Virus record (IMG/VR): IMGVR_UViG_3300013101_000027
Coordinates: 1 to 40,871 of that record
DNA length: 40,871 bases
Source: a virus
Direction: 5' to 3' (one strand)
The position numbers and the translations under genes were made by a program. How positions within the stretch are numbered: the first letter of the stretch is position 1; each line of letters opens with the position of its first letter. The notes beneath the pieces are model-generated. The model saw only the letters and a program-made list of their open reading frames with translations. It ran no database searches and had not been told where the DNA came from. Below, piece after piece: positions 17,906 through 27,084 of this stretch.

Positions 17906-18262
17906 TTAAATGTCGTAAGAAAATTCAGAACCGACAATTCTAAGTAATAAATCTGCGTCTGTTGGGGTTGCTCCTGTGGCGATATCCCAACAAGTAATCT
18001 GGACTGTTGAGGCGGTCACTGCAGAGACAATACAAATAACTGACGGATCTGTTGACTGAGCAAACGCTATTACGTCCCTAGCGAACGCGCTCCTAAGTGT
18101 TATCAAGTAGTCTCCCGTTCCTGTTTTTTTGATTGGAAGCACACCAAACCTATCAAATCCCAATGGCGTAATAGGGTCTGGAAGGGTTCCAGTGACAATA
18201 AGAAACATTTCTCTCATTTTAGGTTGTGCTGTTTTGATTGATCTTCTTCGTTCTTTTGACAT
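17906..18262 (-). CDS. Small virion protein downstream of the capsid gene, 118 aa
   Basis: 118 residues: a basic N-terminal tail (MSKERRRSIKTAQPKM), then a beta-rich domain. AGGAG lies eight bases ahead of the ATG. It is the first gene after the capsid terminator. Size and place fit a capsid decoration or head-fibre protein, but no family motif is visible. Confidence 0.55.
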   Translation of the reverse strand: MSKERRRSIKTAQPKMREMFLIVTGTLPDPITPLGFDRFGVLPIKKTGTGDYLITLRSAFARDVIAFAQSTDPSVICIVSAVTASTVQITCWDIATGATPTDADLLLRIVGSEFSYDI

Positions 18263-18293
18263 ATTTAACTCCTGTTACCCTGTCTAGGGGTTG

Positions 18294-18351
18294 AAAAAAA
18301 GGTAGGAACTAGGGGTGAAGGGGCCGTAATCCTAACCCCCAGAACCCTACC
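18294..18351 (-). terminator. Intrinsic terminator after the major capsid gene
   Basis: On the minus strand GGTAGG (18351-18346) pairs with CCTACC (18306-18301), and seven T follow at 18300-18294. G- and C-runs between the arms (18333-18338 and 18311-18316) can extend the pairing with mismatches. It lies right after the capsid stop, where phages often place a partial terminator to give capsid protein in excess of downstream proteins. Confidence 0.6.
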
Positions 18352-18359
18352 AAGGCTAA

Positions 18360-19634
18360 CTACAGAGTAGTTAGATTTGTTAATACTCCATGAGCAGTTG
18401 GTGTGATGAAGTTCTCATAGTATCCACCGTATCGAGCTGAATAAGCATCGATCCCAGTTTCTCTAAGGAAAACTGTTCCATCATCGTCAAACCACCCAAA
18501 ATCTGGTCTGTGATGACATTCAATAAAGTTGTCATTTAAGAACCAAACTTCGTCTTCAGGACAGAACCTATCTACAAAGATTCCAATAGGGCCACGGGTA
18601 GACATGAATTCCACACCTTGGAATGACATATTACCTTTAAGGTTTCTATTAGGAAGATTGTAAACTTTCTGATCCTCTAGAAGGGCCAGAATTTTTCTGA
18701 ACTGATTATAGTGAACCATAATCATGTTTGGAACTTTACCGAATGTTCTTTCTACATCAAGCATAACTCCATTCATTAAATCAGTAGTAACACCTGCTCC
18801 ACCGGCATCAGAAACCAAGGATTCCCATCGTCTTTGGATGCCAATATTATAAAGTGTCCCTGAACCGGCGATCGAATAATCTTTAATCGCTTTAAGTCCA
18901 ATTGGATCTGTATTGAATGACCCTTGCATAACAAGTGCATCTGTAGCTGACAGCGGGGTTGAGGCCGAATCAGTGGCAAGAGTTGCAGACGTTCCAACTA
19001 GAGATACCGTTTTAGCAGCATCGTCAACGGCAACAACTTCTAAATAAGAGTTCGAATCCTCATAACCACCCGTCGCAGGAGGCCCTGCCGCGTAAGTGTT
19101 AATCATTTGAACAAAATCTTTTTCTTCGAAATTTACCGAGTTGAAGTCCTGCCCAGTACCATCAAATGAAACTACATAAGGAGTGGCCAATGTACCCGAA
19201 CCAGTAACATTACTTGCAGAAGCAGATCCAGATGCTAAAACGCCGGAACCATCTCCGAAAAGAATTCTTGAAGCGTTTCGCATATAAGACTCAACAGTCT
19301 TTCTAACAGTTTCTTGAGTTGCCTGAACAAATGCACCGGCATTGTTTGCAGAAGCTTTAATGGCCTCTCTCTCGATCTCACAAGTAGCGTATACACGCTT
19401 AGATGTGATAACCGCACCTTCGTAGATACCGGCATTTGATTTAGGAAGAGTTCCTGAACCGACACCACCACTAAAAGACATAGGAGTGGCAACGAACCGT
19501 TGCTTACCCGTAAAGTCATATCTCTTCTTAATCCTACCCTGGAGAACATTCTCCGAGTTGTACATGTTTGCCGACTTTTTATAGTAATTAACCTTAAATA
19601 GGTTAGTCTGATCGGTCATATTAAAACTTGTCAT
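18360..19634 (-). CDS. Major capsid protein (HK97-like fold expected)
   Basis: 424 residues. The N-terminus has the extended, Asn/Tyr/Lys-rich start often seen in capsid proteins. A long helical segment follows (TSKRVYATCEIEREAIKASA, then QETVRKTVESYMRNASRILF), resembling the spine helix of HK97-fold capsids, and later GTLYNIGIQRRW with a conserved VHYNQFRKIL strand-helix. The gene follows the scaffold with AGGAG before ATG and is followed by a terminator. Order terminase-portal-scaffold-capsid makes the call strong; fold assignment is by analogy. Confidence 0.85.
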   Translation of the reverse strand: MTSFNMTDQTNLFKVNYYKKSANMYNSENVLQGRIKKRYDFTGKQRFVATPMSFSGGVGSGTLPKSNAGIYEGAVITSKRVYATCEIEREAIKASANNAGAFVQATQETVRKTVESYMRNASRILFGDGSGVLASGSASASNVTGSGTLATPYVVSFDGTGQDFNSVNFEEKDFVQMINTYAAGPPATGGYEDSNSYLEVVAVDDAAKTVSLVGTSATLATDSASTPLSATDALVMQGSFNTDPIGLKAIKDYSIAGSGTLYNIGIQRRWESLVSDAGGAGVTTDLMNGVMLDVERTFGKVPNMIMVHYNQFRKILALLEDQKVYNLPNRNLKGNMSFQGVEFMSTRGPIGIFVDRFCPEDEVWFLNDNFIECHHRPDFGWFDDDGTVFLRETGIDAYSARYGGYYENFITPTAHGVLTNLTTL

Positions 19635-19647
19635 TTATTTCTCCTAG

Positions 19648-20892
19648 TTATCCACGATGGGTCTTTCCATAATGGTCAAAATCATCAAAGGACTCTATTG
19701 AATCCTCCTTATTTCTCCCTACTTTTCCTGATGGCCTAGAAGTCTCGTAATAACCTTCGACTGCATTTGCCTTCTTGTTCACCCGTCTGGATGAAGAGGG
19801 TTCACCAAAACTCTCTGCCAATACGTTCCTGATTTCTTGTTGTGTGATTTTGGGGTCTTCGATAATCGTTTCAGCGATAGCTCTAACAACCTCATCATCT
19901 TCAACTAGCTCTGGATCAAATGCCTCTACTATCCGCTCGGCCTCTTCAACCACAGGATAATAAGCTGCATACTCCAAAACCTCATCGGAATTCATGTCAC
20001 CGGGATCGGTTCCTAACTCCAACAAATCATTGTAAGCATTGACGAACTCGTCTTCACTAACACCAAGGGCTTCTCGTTGAGCGGTGAGGTCGTTCATGAA
20101 GGCTTCTGTTTCTTCACTTTCTCTCTCCACTTTACCAACATTCGCTTGTTGTTCTCTCAGATACTCGTTCTCTTTCTCAAGGAAGTAACCCTTCCTCTCG
20201 GTATCCGACATCAACTGGAGGTTTTCGACCTCTTCTAGATGATGACTCAAGATACTCTTATAGTAATCATTACGGTTTCTGCCAGTCATGTCTAGTAAAT
20301 AATAAACTGCGTCCATTGGATTTCCATCAGGGTCATCCAATAGATCTGATATATTACCAAGGTGGTCAAGTAATTCACCCCGCTCTTCTGTATAAGCGTC
20401 CATCTCTTCTTGGAGGACTCCCTCTCGCTCCTGAATTTCTTCTCCCAGCTCATTATTCTTCGTGATGGAGGAATAGGCATCTCTCATTTCACTAAGAGGC
20501 ACATTCATAAATTTGCCATCAACCTTAACTCTAACCTCGGCATCTTCGTCGAATTCAACTTGTTTATCGCCAATACGACCCTTTACTTTACTGCCACCCC
20601 GGCGATTAGTCCTTTCCTCTCTAGTTGTCTCAGCTTCTTCTCTTTGTCCTTCTTCGCTCTCCTCTTCTCCTTTATCGTCACTTTCCTCTGGGCCTTCTTC
20701 TTGTCCTTGTCCCTGAACTCCTTCATCCGTAGCCTCCTCTAGTTGGTCTGTTTGGTTTATCTCTTTTGTTTGGGGGTTGATTTCTTCTTCCTGAGGCGTA
20801 TCGAACGCCTGAGGGTTAACTGCCTGAGCGTTGTCGAAAGTGTCGAGGGCTTCCATTGCCCCTCCTGTTGAATCTTTTACTAATGCATCCAT
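19648..20892 (-). CDS. Capsid scaffolding protein
   Basis: 414 residues, very acidic: the first 100 are Glu/Gln/Asp-rich, followed by a KVKGRIGDKQVEFDEDAEV segment and long helical, coiled-coil-prone stretches (EEIQEREGVLQEEMDAYTEE), with a basic C-terminal tail. Acidic, helical, low-complexity proteins lying between portal and capsid genes are scaffolds, and the basic C-terminal end would bind the capsid protein. AGGAG precedes ATG. No protease domain is visible. Confidence 0.8.
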   Translation of the reverse strand: MDALVKDSTGGAMEALDTFDNAQAVNPQAFDTPQEEEINPQTKEINQTDQLEEATDEGVQGQGQEEGPEESDDKGEEESEEGQREEAETTREERTNRRGGSKVKGRIGDKQVEFDEDAEVRVKVDGKFMNVPLSEMRDAYSSITKNNELGEEIQEREGVLQEEMDAYTEERGELLDHLGNISDLLDDPDGNPMDAVYYLLDMTGRNRNDYYKSILSHHLEEVENLQLMSDTERKGYFLEKENEYLREQQANVGKVERESEETEAFMNDLTAQREALGVSEDEFVNAYNDLLELGTDPGDMNSDEVLEYAAYYPVVEEAERIVEAFDPELVEDDEVVRAIAETIIEDPKITQQEIRNVLAESFGEPSSSRRVNKKANAVEGYYETSRPSGKVGRNKEDSIESFDDFDHYGKTHRG

Positions 20893-20907
20893 GGTAGGTT
20901 TCTCCTG

Positions 20908-23097
20908 TTATTGACCGGCCGATTGACCGTATTTTTCTACTTGTTTATTTTCATGTGCTACGTCCGGTGGCGTAGGCATCGGTTCAGGGTTTTTACTGCC
21001 TACTCCTCCTGAAGGGTCTCCGGCAGGTGGGCCCTCTCCGCCCATTCCCATCCGAAGACTTTGGACATCCTCGGGTGTTGGCGATTGATCTGGAGTGAAG
21101 AACAACGGATATGTGTCGTATTCCTGCAGTTTCATCGCAAAAAGCTGATTTCTTTCCGCCCTTACGGACATTAATCCCTCGACAACCGTTAGATATGCAA
21201 TGATGTTCTCTTGTGTTTCAGAAGGCACGCTTTCTTTAAAACTTCTGGATTGCAGCTCTCTCAAAAAGATATCATAGTAGATCAGCAGGTCATCAAAGAT
21301 TTGTGGTTCTGATATTTCCTCTCCACTTAGTAGGCCCTCCAAAGCCGATTTAGCGGCCGTTGCAGATATGGTTGCTGCATTTTTAAAGCTCTCATCTAAT
21401 CCTAGATCAAGAGCTTGTACAATTTCATCACGCTTGAATACAGGGTCATCCGCCGTTGCCTGATTCAAATCGATTATGGTTGATATTCGTCCTGTTTTAG
21501 TGTCTGGAAGGGCCGATTGATTCAGAACCTTCACATCATGACAGACGGAAAAGTCTACAGTCTTCATGTCCTTAATCATAAACTCATTGTCTTTTCCAAG
21601 AATGTGAACAGTTCGACCGTCCTCCGGTTGGTAAAATTGGGCCATCCGGCTCAACATCATCCGATAGATCTTCCTGATCCTCGAGTTTCGCTTGGCGATC
21701 CCACGCGAATCCCTCTGACTCTCTTGCTCGTCTAAGAACCTTAGTGCAGAGTTTGCTGTAACCCCTGGAGGTGGGTCTCCTCGTGATATATCGTAAACAG
21801 CCGATAACTTTGTAATATATTTCTCTAAGGTTTCTTGATATTGAAATATTTCAGCTCCTGTTGGGTTCATGGCAACTAACTGAGGTGCCTGAGGCCCTGA
21901 GTACTCCACAACTACAAACTCATTATTCAAGCTAGAGACAGAACAGGCCCCTTTTGGCATCATCCACTTAGGGGCGGATCCTATTCCATGGTTCCGTGCT
22001 ATCCCAGAAGAGATGTTGTTAAAATGTCTTTGAAGTTGCTCGATATTTGAAATGAAGGACCGCCCGTAAAACTCCTCATAGACATCTATATCGGTATCAG
22101 GGACACAAGGAAGCTCCCCATCGTCATACGGGTGAGGCCCTTCATAAAGAATCACATCGGTTGTGGATATAATATAGGCTCCACTAGGAAGTAACTCATT
22201 CTTTTTATAATAATAGTATCTGATAAGGCAGTGATTCTCGTACTTAGTAAATCGTAAAGTATCGTAATCAAAATAGAGACTGTCAGCAGTTTCCTGGATA
22301 TCATTTTTGTGCTTTGGCCACCTAGCTCGAGCTTCTGTTACATGCATCCATTCGTAGTAGAACAGATCATTAACATCTTCCCATTTCGTTTTACTAGGTT
22401 CCACGAAGACTCTATCAGGGCCGTAAACAAAAACATCCACATCCCCAACTCTAACAGGTTTATCTAACTTCCCTACTTTTTTCCCAGATGCATCTGTGTG
22501 GGTCATTCCGTCCTTGTACTCAGGATGTACCGGCCCTACATTCTTATCCCATGCGACGAATGTAAAAGAATGGCCAAAAGTAAACAGAACCTGGTCTCCT
22601 TTCGTTATCTTGTGGTCTATGTCTATTTGGTCTGCTCTGTTGTCGAGTAACAACTTCGCAGCTTTTGAATTGTTAATGTCGGACTGTTGGTCGGTTTGCG
22701 GGACGACTGCAATAGCAACTTTATTCTTACCCCGTTGGGCCATCTTTGCTTGAACCATTTCTTGGACGAAATTATATACTTGCTTCGGTTTTCGAACAGT
22801 TTCTTCAATATCCCTAGAGCTGTCTCTAGTGTCTTGGGTTCGCCATTGGATCCCTTTGTATAGTGCATGATATCTCCTATAGACATATAGTCTTGATTCT
22901 GCCAGACGCAGACGGTTCTCAAATGCCATGTTTAGCCAATCGAGAGTTTCCATCGGCTCTAACCTAGATGCAGTTCCATCCATCCCCGCACCCAATAGAT
23001 CTTCAGCTTGCCTGAATGGAAATGGAGCTATCTCTTGATATTCACCTAGATTCTCGCTCGAGGAATATTCATCCCAAGCGTTATTAGACATAGTCAT
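20908..23097 (-). CDS. Portal protein (P22-type)
   Basis: 729 residues, the size of P22 gp1. Features include an N-terminal helical entry region, KQVYNFVQEMVQAKMAQRG, a beta-rich wing with VYGPDRVFVEPSKTKWED, the helix-rich stem region (NIEQLQRHFNNISSG), and SVYDISRGDPPPGVTANSAL, typical of podovirus portals. The C-terminus is Pro/Gly-rich. It lies between the large terminase block and the scaffold. Start overlaps the upstream stop (ATGA); an alternative in-frame ATG lies two codons downstream. Confidence 0.85.
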   Translation of the reverse strand: MTMSNNAWDEYSSSENLGEYQEIAPFPFRQAEDLLGAGMDGTASRLEPMETLDWLNMAFENRLRLAESRLYVYRRYHALYKGIQWRTQDTRDSSRDIEETVRKPKQVYNFVQEMVQAKMAQRGKNKVAIAVVPQTDQQSDINNSKAAKLLLDNRADQIDIDHKITKGDQVLFTFGHSFTFVAWDKNVGPVHPEYKDGMTHTDASGKKVGKLDKPVRVGDVDVFVYGPDRVFVEPSKTKWEDVNDLFYYEWMHVTEARARWPKHKNDIQETADSLYFDYDTLRFTKYENHCLIRYYYYKKNELLPSGAYIISTTDVILYEGPHPYDDGELPCVPDTDIDVYEEFYGRSFISNIEQLQRHFNNISSGIARNHGIGSAPKWMMPKGACSVSSLNNEFVVVEYSGPQAPQLVAMNPTGAEIFQYQETLEKYITKLSAVYDISRGDPPPGVTANSALRFLDEQESQRDSRGIAKRNSRIRKIYRMMLSRMAQFYQPEDGRTVHILGKDNEFMIKDMKTVDFSVCHDVKVLNQSALPDTKTGRISTIIDLNQATADDPVFKRDEIVQALDLGLDESFKNAATISATAAKSALEGLLSGEEISEPQIFDDLLIYYDIFLRELQSRSFKESVPSETQENIIAYLTVVEGLMSVRAERNQLFAMKLQEYDTYPLFFTPDQSPTPEDVQSLRMGMGGEGPPAGDPSGGVGSKNPEPMPTPPDVAHENKQVEKYGQSAGQ

Positions 23098-23303
23098 GCA
23101 TAATCCTCACCATCCAGTAGTTCTGGATGAAGTTTTTGTAATAGATCTTTTCCGGTAGTGGCCTCAGAATTCTCAACAGGCATGTACTGAACTTTGTGGG
23201 TAGAACTTTTCATACCCAAGATTTCAATCAACGCCCATACAGAAGTAGCAAGTGATAGTAGCGAAACCATGAACACAACAATGATCAGTACTAACAGCTC
23301 CAT
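23094..23303 (-). CDS. Small membrane protein, 69 aa
   Basis: The first 30 residues form one hydrophobic helix (MELLVLIIVVFMVSLLSLAT), and the remaining 39 are polar. The start overlaps the upstream stop by one base, and the stop overlaps the portal start. Could be a holin-like or membrane-tethering protein; one span and position among head genes do not settle it. Confidence 0.55.
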   Translation of the reverse strand: MELLVLIIVVFMVSLLSLATSVWALIEILGMKSSTHKVQYMPVENSEATTGKDLLQKLHPELLDGEDYA

Positions 23304-23611
23304 CAGAAGGATCCTTTTTTTCCGTTGAGTCCTTCTGATCCTTTGTGCTTAACGTACTCGGATGAACCTCCGGTTCCCATTGAACTTTTGGATTTCGTTC
23401 CTGACTCGACTGAGGAATATCTGTTAGCATCGTCCATCCTTTGAGCGTTATGCCCGTGAGTAATCCCTGATAAGGCATCTTTCATTCTAGTGAATCCTGC
23501 GAACACTCCCTTCTTGTCTCCTGAATTCTTTGAACCGTCTAGGCCTGAGCCTTTGGCCCTTCCTTCAGGACTCATTGATCTTACATACTTGTCTAATTTT
23601 GACATCTTCAT
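23303..23611 (-). CDS. Small Gly/Ser/Lys-rich protein, 102 aa
   Basis: 102 residues, hydrophilic and low in hydrophobic residues, likely disordered. It contains KNSGDKKG, a short motif also seen in the next upstream protein (KNSGDKRK). GGAG lies ahead of ATG 23611. Unknown function; part of the series of small basic proteins around the terminase gene. Confidence 0.5.
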   Translation of the reverse strand: MKMSKLDKYVRSMSPEGRAKGSGLDGSKNSGDKKGVFAGFTRMKDALSGITHGHNAQRMDDANRYSSVESGTKSKSSMGTGGSSEYVKHKGSEGLNGKKGSF

Positions 23612-23615
23612 AATA

Positions 23616-23825
23616 CTACTCCTTATCCCAATAATCGTTAATTTGATCCGTCGAATATGAACTCTTCTCTAAGATCTCTTCGCTATAAGGCTCCTTCTTT
23701 ACAGGGCCCCTCTTCTTTTTAACCATATTAAAGGCAACCCTCTGACGAAGATTGCGCTTCATAATTTCTTTTCTCTTGTCGCCTGAGTTTTTTACCAGAC
23801 GCTTTGGAATTTTTCTAATCTTCAT
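23616..23825 (-). CDS. Small highly basic protein, 69 aa
   Basis: 69 residues with about 20 Lys/Arg (MKIRKIPKRLVKNSGDKRKE). The ATG overlaps the upstream stop (ATGA) with AAGGG ahead. Composition suggests nucleic-acid binding, possibly packaged with DNA, but no fold is recognised. Confidence 0.5.
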   Translation of the reverse strand: MKIRKIPKRLVKNSGDKRKEIMKRNLRQRVAFNMVKKKRGPVKKEPYSEEILEKSSYSTDQINDYWDKE

Positions 23826-24064
23826 GGGTTTCCCTTTTCCACCTTCTGAGATGGTCCTGTGTAGCTAGGGGTGAATGTGCGGCGAGGGCCAGAGCTTTGG
23901 CCCTTCCTTGGGCCTATACCCTGGCGCCGCCTAAGTAAGTTTAAAACACGAGTTGTCGTCTTGCCAATCTTTTCGCCACTAGCGAATTTTCGCCGGTTTG
24001 GATCCATTTCAAATCCCTCGTTGGCATTCTCTTTATACTTCTGTTCTCTTTTTTTAAGCTTCAT
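23822..24064 (-). CDS. Small basic protein downstream of terminase, 80 aa
   Basis: ATG 24064 (MKLKKREQKYKEN) is preferred over 24103 because it overlaps the terminase end by only 11 bases. The product is Lys/Arg/Gly-rich with RRRQGIGPRKGQSSGPRR, likely disordered and nucleic-acid binding. The Shine-Dalgarno is weak, so translation is probably coupled to the terminase gene. Confidence 0.5.
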   Translation of the reverse strand: MKLKKREQKYKENANEGFEMDPNRRKFASGEKIGKTTTRVLNLLRRRQGIGPRKGQSSGPRRTFTPSYTGPSQKVEKGNP

Positions 24065-25484
24065 AATATTCCAATAGACCCTTGTTAAATGGATCTCCTT
24101 CATGACCTGTTATTTCTATAATATCATCCTCATATTTATATGCCCTCCAGTCACTCTTCCTCTCCATCCGTTGACCAGGGATAGAGTAGTAATGGGCAGT
24201 ATTAAGTATATAGCGAAGATCATCAAGTAAGTGATCGTTCTCTTTAGGTATTCTGCCGTTTTCATCTTTCCTGTAATTGCGGGCCTCCCAAAACATATTG
24301 GGACAGTTATCCGACATCACGAGTAGGTCTTCTATTAACAGCTGCTTTATTAATGATAGCTTCATTTCTTTATTTTTCAAATCTTTCGTACACGGAAAGA
24401 TAGCTTCACCGAATTCCATCTGAATCTCGTTCTGAAACCAGGCGGCTGCATAATCGTATATCTTAATCCAGTCGTCATCTATGGGATTTATGGCCCTCAT
24501 TTTTTCGACGGCTCTTCTCCAGATGGCTTTTGATGTGGCCTTGCCTTGCTCTTTTTCGTAGATCTCATCCAGGATAAATATCCTCTTGGTGTACTTATGA
24601 ATCGCCAACATGAGGACAGCGAAGCAACTAGTAGTACCAGGGTCGAAGGAACAATAATAATCATAATCTTTACGACGTTTGCGAATACCCAGCATAATTT
24701 CCGAATGAGGTTTGACATGTTTCTCCGAGTCCAGCATAGGGAATATAAATTTCTGCCCGCCAAAGATGATGTTGGCCATATATTCTCTTTCCCAGATATC
24801 TAGTTCTCCCCTTTGGATAAGGGCCTCTTTTTTGTCCATCAAGTACTCGTGGGAGATATGTGGATTTCTCATTGATGGCATCTTGAAGTAGGCCTTCGAG
24901 GGGGATCCCTGACACTCTTTGGAGAGTTTTACGTATAGATTGTCCTCGTTGTCTGGAGGGGAACCGACTACCAAGAGAGGGGCCGATTTGGCCAAAAGAT
25001 TTGGCTCCATTACTTCCCAAAAAGAATCCTTAACATCTTTCAGTTCATCAAGAACAACAAAATGAGGATTAAGACCGGCCACTGCATGGGCGTTATCACA
25101 TCCCTCAATTTTTATAAATGAACCATTTGCAAACGTGACCCGATAGTCACCATTGTTAAACTTAATTCCATATTTTTTTCTAATTGATTCAGGAAAAAAC
25201 TCCTGCATATACCTAGGATGCCACACGATCTCTGCGGCCTGTTTTAGGTAAGGAGCAAAATAGTAGCAAGCAGAATTAGGGAAGCACATAGCATACCTAA
25301 ACAGGGCATAAATAGCGAAGCACGTTTTTCCGAATTTTCTTCCACACTGTACAAATACCATGCTAAGGCCATATCCGAAAAGGGCCTTTCCAATAAGTAC
25401 TTGTCCCGAGTGCGGCCTAAAATGTTCATGTATGTCCTCCAAGACAGCGGCGTAGTAATTAAGTGAATCGATTTCACCACTCAT
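24054..25484 (-). CDS. terL: Terminase large subunit
   Basis: 476 residues. ATPase: Walker A CGRKFGKT (47-54), Walker B HFVVLDEL (141-148) with the catalytic Glu after Asp, and coupling motif VVGSPP (172-177). Nuclease (RNase H-like): D281 in SFDPG, D344 in YDYAAAWF and D421/D422 in HLLDDLRY. It cuts and pumps concatemeric DNA into the prohead through the portal. The start follows the upstream TAA directly, with GGGGAGAAG ahead. Complete, with all catalytic residues. Confidence 0.93.
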   Translation of the reverse strand: MSGEIDSLNYYAAVLEDIHEHFRPHSGQVLIGKALFGYGLSMVFVQCGRKFGKTCFAIYALFRYAMCFPNSACYYFAPYLKQAAEIVWHPRYMQEFFPESIRKKYGIKFNNGDYRVTFANGSFIKIEGCDNAHAVAGLNPHFVVLDELKDVKDSFWEVMEPNLLAKSAPLLVVGSPPDNEDNLYVKLSKECQGSPSKAYFKMPSMRNPHISHEYLMDKKEALIQRGELDIWEREYMANIIFGGQKFIFPMLDSEKHVKPHSEIMLGIRKRRKDYDYYCSFDPGTTSCFAVLMLAIHKYTKRIFILDEIYEKEQGKATSKAIWRRAVEKMRAINPIDDDWIKIYDYAAAWFQNEIQMEFGEAIFPCTKDLKNKEMKLSLIKQLLIEDLLVMSDNCPNMFWEARNYRKDENGRIPKENDHLLDDLRYILNTAHYYSIPGQRMERKSDWRAYKYEDDIIEITGHEGDPFNKGLLEYYEA

Positions 25485-26546
25485 TTATTTTCTTCTCCCC
25501 ACTCCAAGTATATCCTGAGGCCGTCTAATAGCTAAGGCACCAGGGCCGGCACCACCGCTTCCACCCTGTCCTTTATATCTTGACTTGGTTCTTTTTAGCA
25601 TTTCTTTTAAAGTTCCTTTTCCGGGGTAAACTTTTCTCCCATACTTGGAAACCTTATCAACTCTTTTAATATTTCTATCAAGCTTTCTCTCTTTAATTGC
25701 AGGCACATCTATTTCCCGAGGATGAGACTCGTGGTACATCCCTCTATTTTTGCTCTTAAAGATCGTTTTTGGGTCTTTCTTTTTCCAATTTGCCTGACGT
25801 TTTTTCCTTGATACTTTTTTACTCGGGTCCTTTTTTTCTGCCTCGGCCCTGGCCTCTCTCTTTTTTTTGTTTTGTCTTTTATGAAATTCATCAGGAGACC
25901 CAAAGCCTAAATCTCCCACACCTCTTGTTGTTCTCGACTTGTGTCTCTCAGCACTATCTCGAACCTCATCCCTCTTAGCTATAGTACCCTTCGCGACGTT
26001 TGGGTTGACGCCAACATTGGCCCTTTTATATCTAAGTATCTCGGAGATATGGTTTTCAGCCGCCTCAGGGGCACGATGTCTCACTTGTGCGGCCTTTAAA
26101 TCTGGCCGAGTATTAAGGGGGTCACTTACTGAAATGACCTTTCTCAAAGGCCTATTACCCTTCTTCCCTGTCACAGGATCTACAGGTCGGTTTCCACCAA
26201 TGGCTATTTTTTTTATTGTCCTAAAAACATCTCGTCCAGTCTTGCCAGTGTCCTCTTTTTGTTTCTTGTAGGTCTCCATAGACTGGTGAGATGGCTTTTT
26301 ATATCCTGCCGTCTTGGCAAGCTCTCTAGACACCCTAGTAGATGCGGTTCTTCTTGGGGACTTCCTCATCTTCTTGGCGGCGGCATCGGACGCCCGCAGG
26401 GCCCTTTTAAATGGTTGCCTCTTTACTTCCTTGTCAACTTTCTGAAGCTCAGTAAGACCAAGTTTTTCGCCCTTGGTCTGATACCTCTTTCTTAGACCGC
26501 TTCTCATCTTTGTACGCTTTTTAGTGTAATCTTCTGCGAGCCCCAT
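25485..26546 (-). CDS. Very basic, disordered protein, 353 aa
   Basis: 353 residues, roughly a third Lys plus Arg, with many SR/KR/KK stretches (KKMRKSPRRTASTRVSRE, KKVSRKKRQANWKKKDPK) and a Gly-rich C-terminus. No hydrophobic core is apparent. It sits between the GNAT gene and terL with TAATG coupling. It may condense or bind DNA, or be a virion protein. I recognise no family; composition alone gives the nucleic-acid idea. Confidence 0.55.
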   Translation of the reverse strand: MGLAEDYTKKRTKMRSGLRKRYQTKGEKLGLTELQKVDKEVKRQPFKRALRASDAAAKKMRKSPRRTASTRVSRELAKTAGYKKPSHQSMETYKKQKEDTGKTGRDVFRTIKKIAIGGNRPVDPVTGKKGNRPLRKVISVSDPLNTRPDLKAAQVRHRAPEAAENHISEILRYKRANVGVNPNVAKGTIAKRDEVRDSAERHKSRTTRGVGDLGFGSPDEFHKRQNKKKREARAEAEKKDPSKKVSRKKRQANWKKKDPKTIFKSKNRGMYHESHPREIDVPAIKERKLDRNIKRVDKVSKYGRKVYPGKGTLKEMLKRTKSRYKGQGGSGGAGPGALAIRRPQDILGVGRRK

Positions 26547-26923
26547 TATTTAACCACCTTTAACTTCGGCCTATAGTTCCCGATAATATGTTCTAAATAA
26601 AGGAACGTATCATCGTGATTTTTTACTCTGAACCCATGAGCGAAGAACATATCCAATCTATCAGTGGATCTTTCCATGGTTAAGTTTACGCCACAAGTGA
26701 GTTTCTTTTTACCTAGTTCTATGGCCCTATCCAGGCAGGCATGGAACAACCTAAGTCCTACGCCTGTCCCCCGAACTCCTTTTCTCGTAAAGAAGTGGTA
26801 GATGAAAAGAAAATCCTCCCCTGTTTGATAAGCAATAAACCCATCGTCCCCGGCGTAGATCACATCATCGCAATCCCAGTACTCCTTCCACCATTCTGCA
26901 TATGTTACGGCAAGTTGGTTCAT
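26546..26923 (-). CDS. GNAT-family N-acetyltransferase
   Basis: 125 residues. The acetyl-CoA-binding motif A is visible as RKGVRGTGVGLRLFHACLDR, with RGTGVG at 51-56, preceded by the beta strands FIAYQTGEDFLFIYHFF and followed by a Cys-Gly strand and MFFAHGFRVKNHDDTFLYLE (motif B). It would transfer an acetyl group to an amine; the substrate is unknown. Located between very basic, Lys-rich proteins, which makes them possible substrates (speculation). Confidence 0.75.
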   Translation of the reverse strand: MNQLAVTYAEWWKEYWDCDDVIYAGDDGFIAYQTGEDFLFIYHFFTRKGVRGTGVGLRLFHACLDRAIELGKKKLTCGVNLTMERSTDRLDMFFAHGFRVKNHDDTFLYLEHIIGNYRPKLKVVK

Positions 26924-27084
26924 CTGATTTTACCTTCCTGTCTCAGCTTCTGCCGACCAAAAGCCTCTGCCGGAGTTAAGGCCCCGCTCGGAACTTTCTC
27001 AAGGGGAGTCTTCACTATCGGTTTCGGCCCTTTCGGCAGGGAGGTCTCGCTTACTTTCTTCGTACTCACTTTCTTCTTCTTCAT
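26920..27084 (-). CDS. Small basic protein, 54 aa
   Basis: ATG 27084 (MKKKKVSTKK) has AAGGAG eight bases ahead and lies inside the 3' end of the HTH gene, overlapping it by 86 bases in another frame. The stop overlaps the GNAT start (ATGA). The product is Lys/Pro-rich. The good ribosome-binding site and coupling argue that the overlap is genuine. Confidence 0.5.
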   Translation of the reverse strand: MKKKKVSTKKVSETSLPKGPKPIVKTPLEKVPSGALTPAEAFGRQKLRQEGKIR

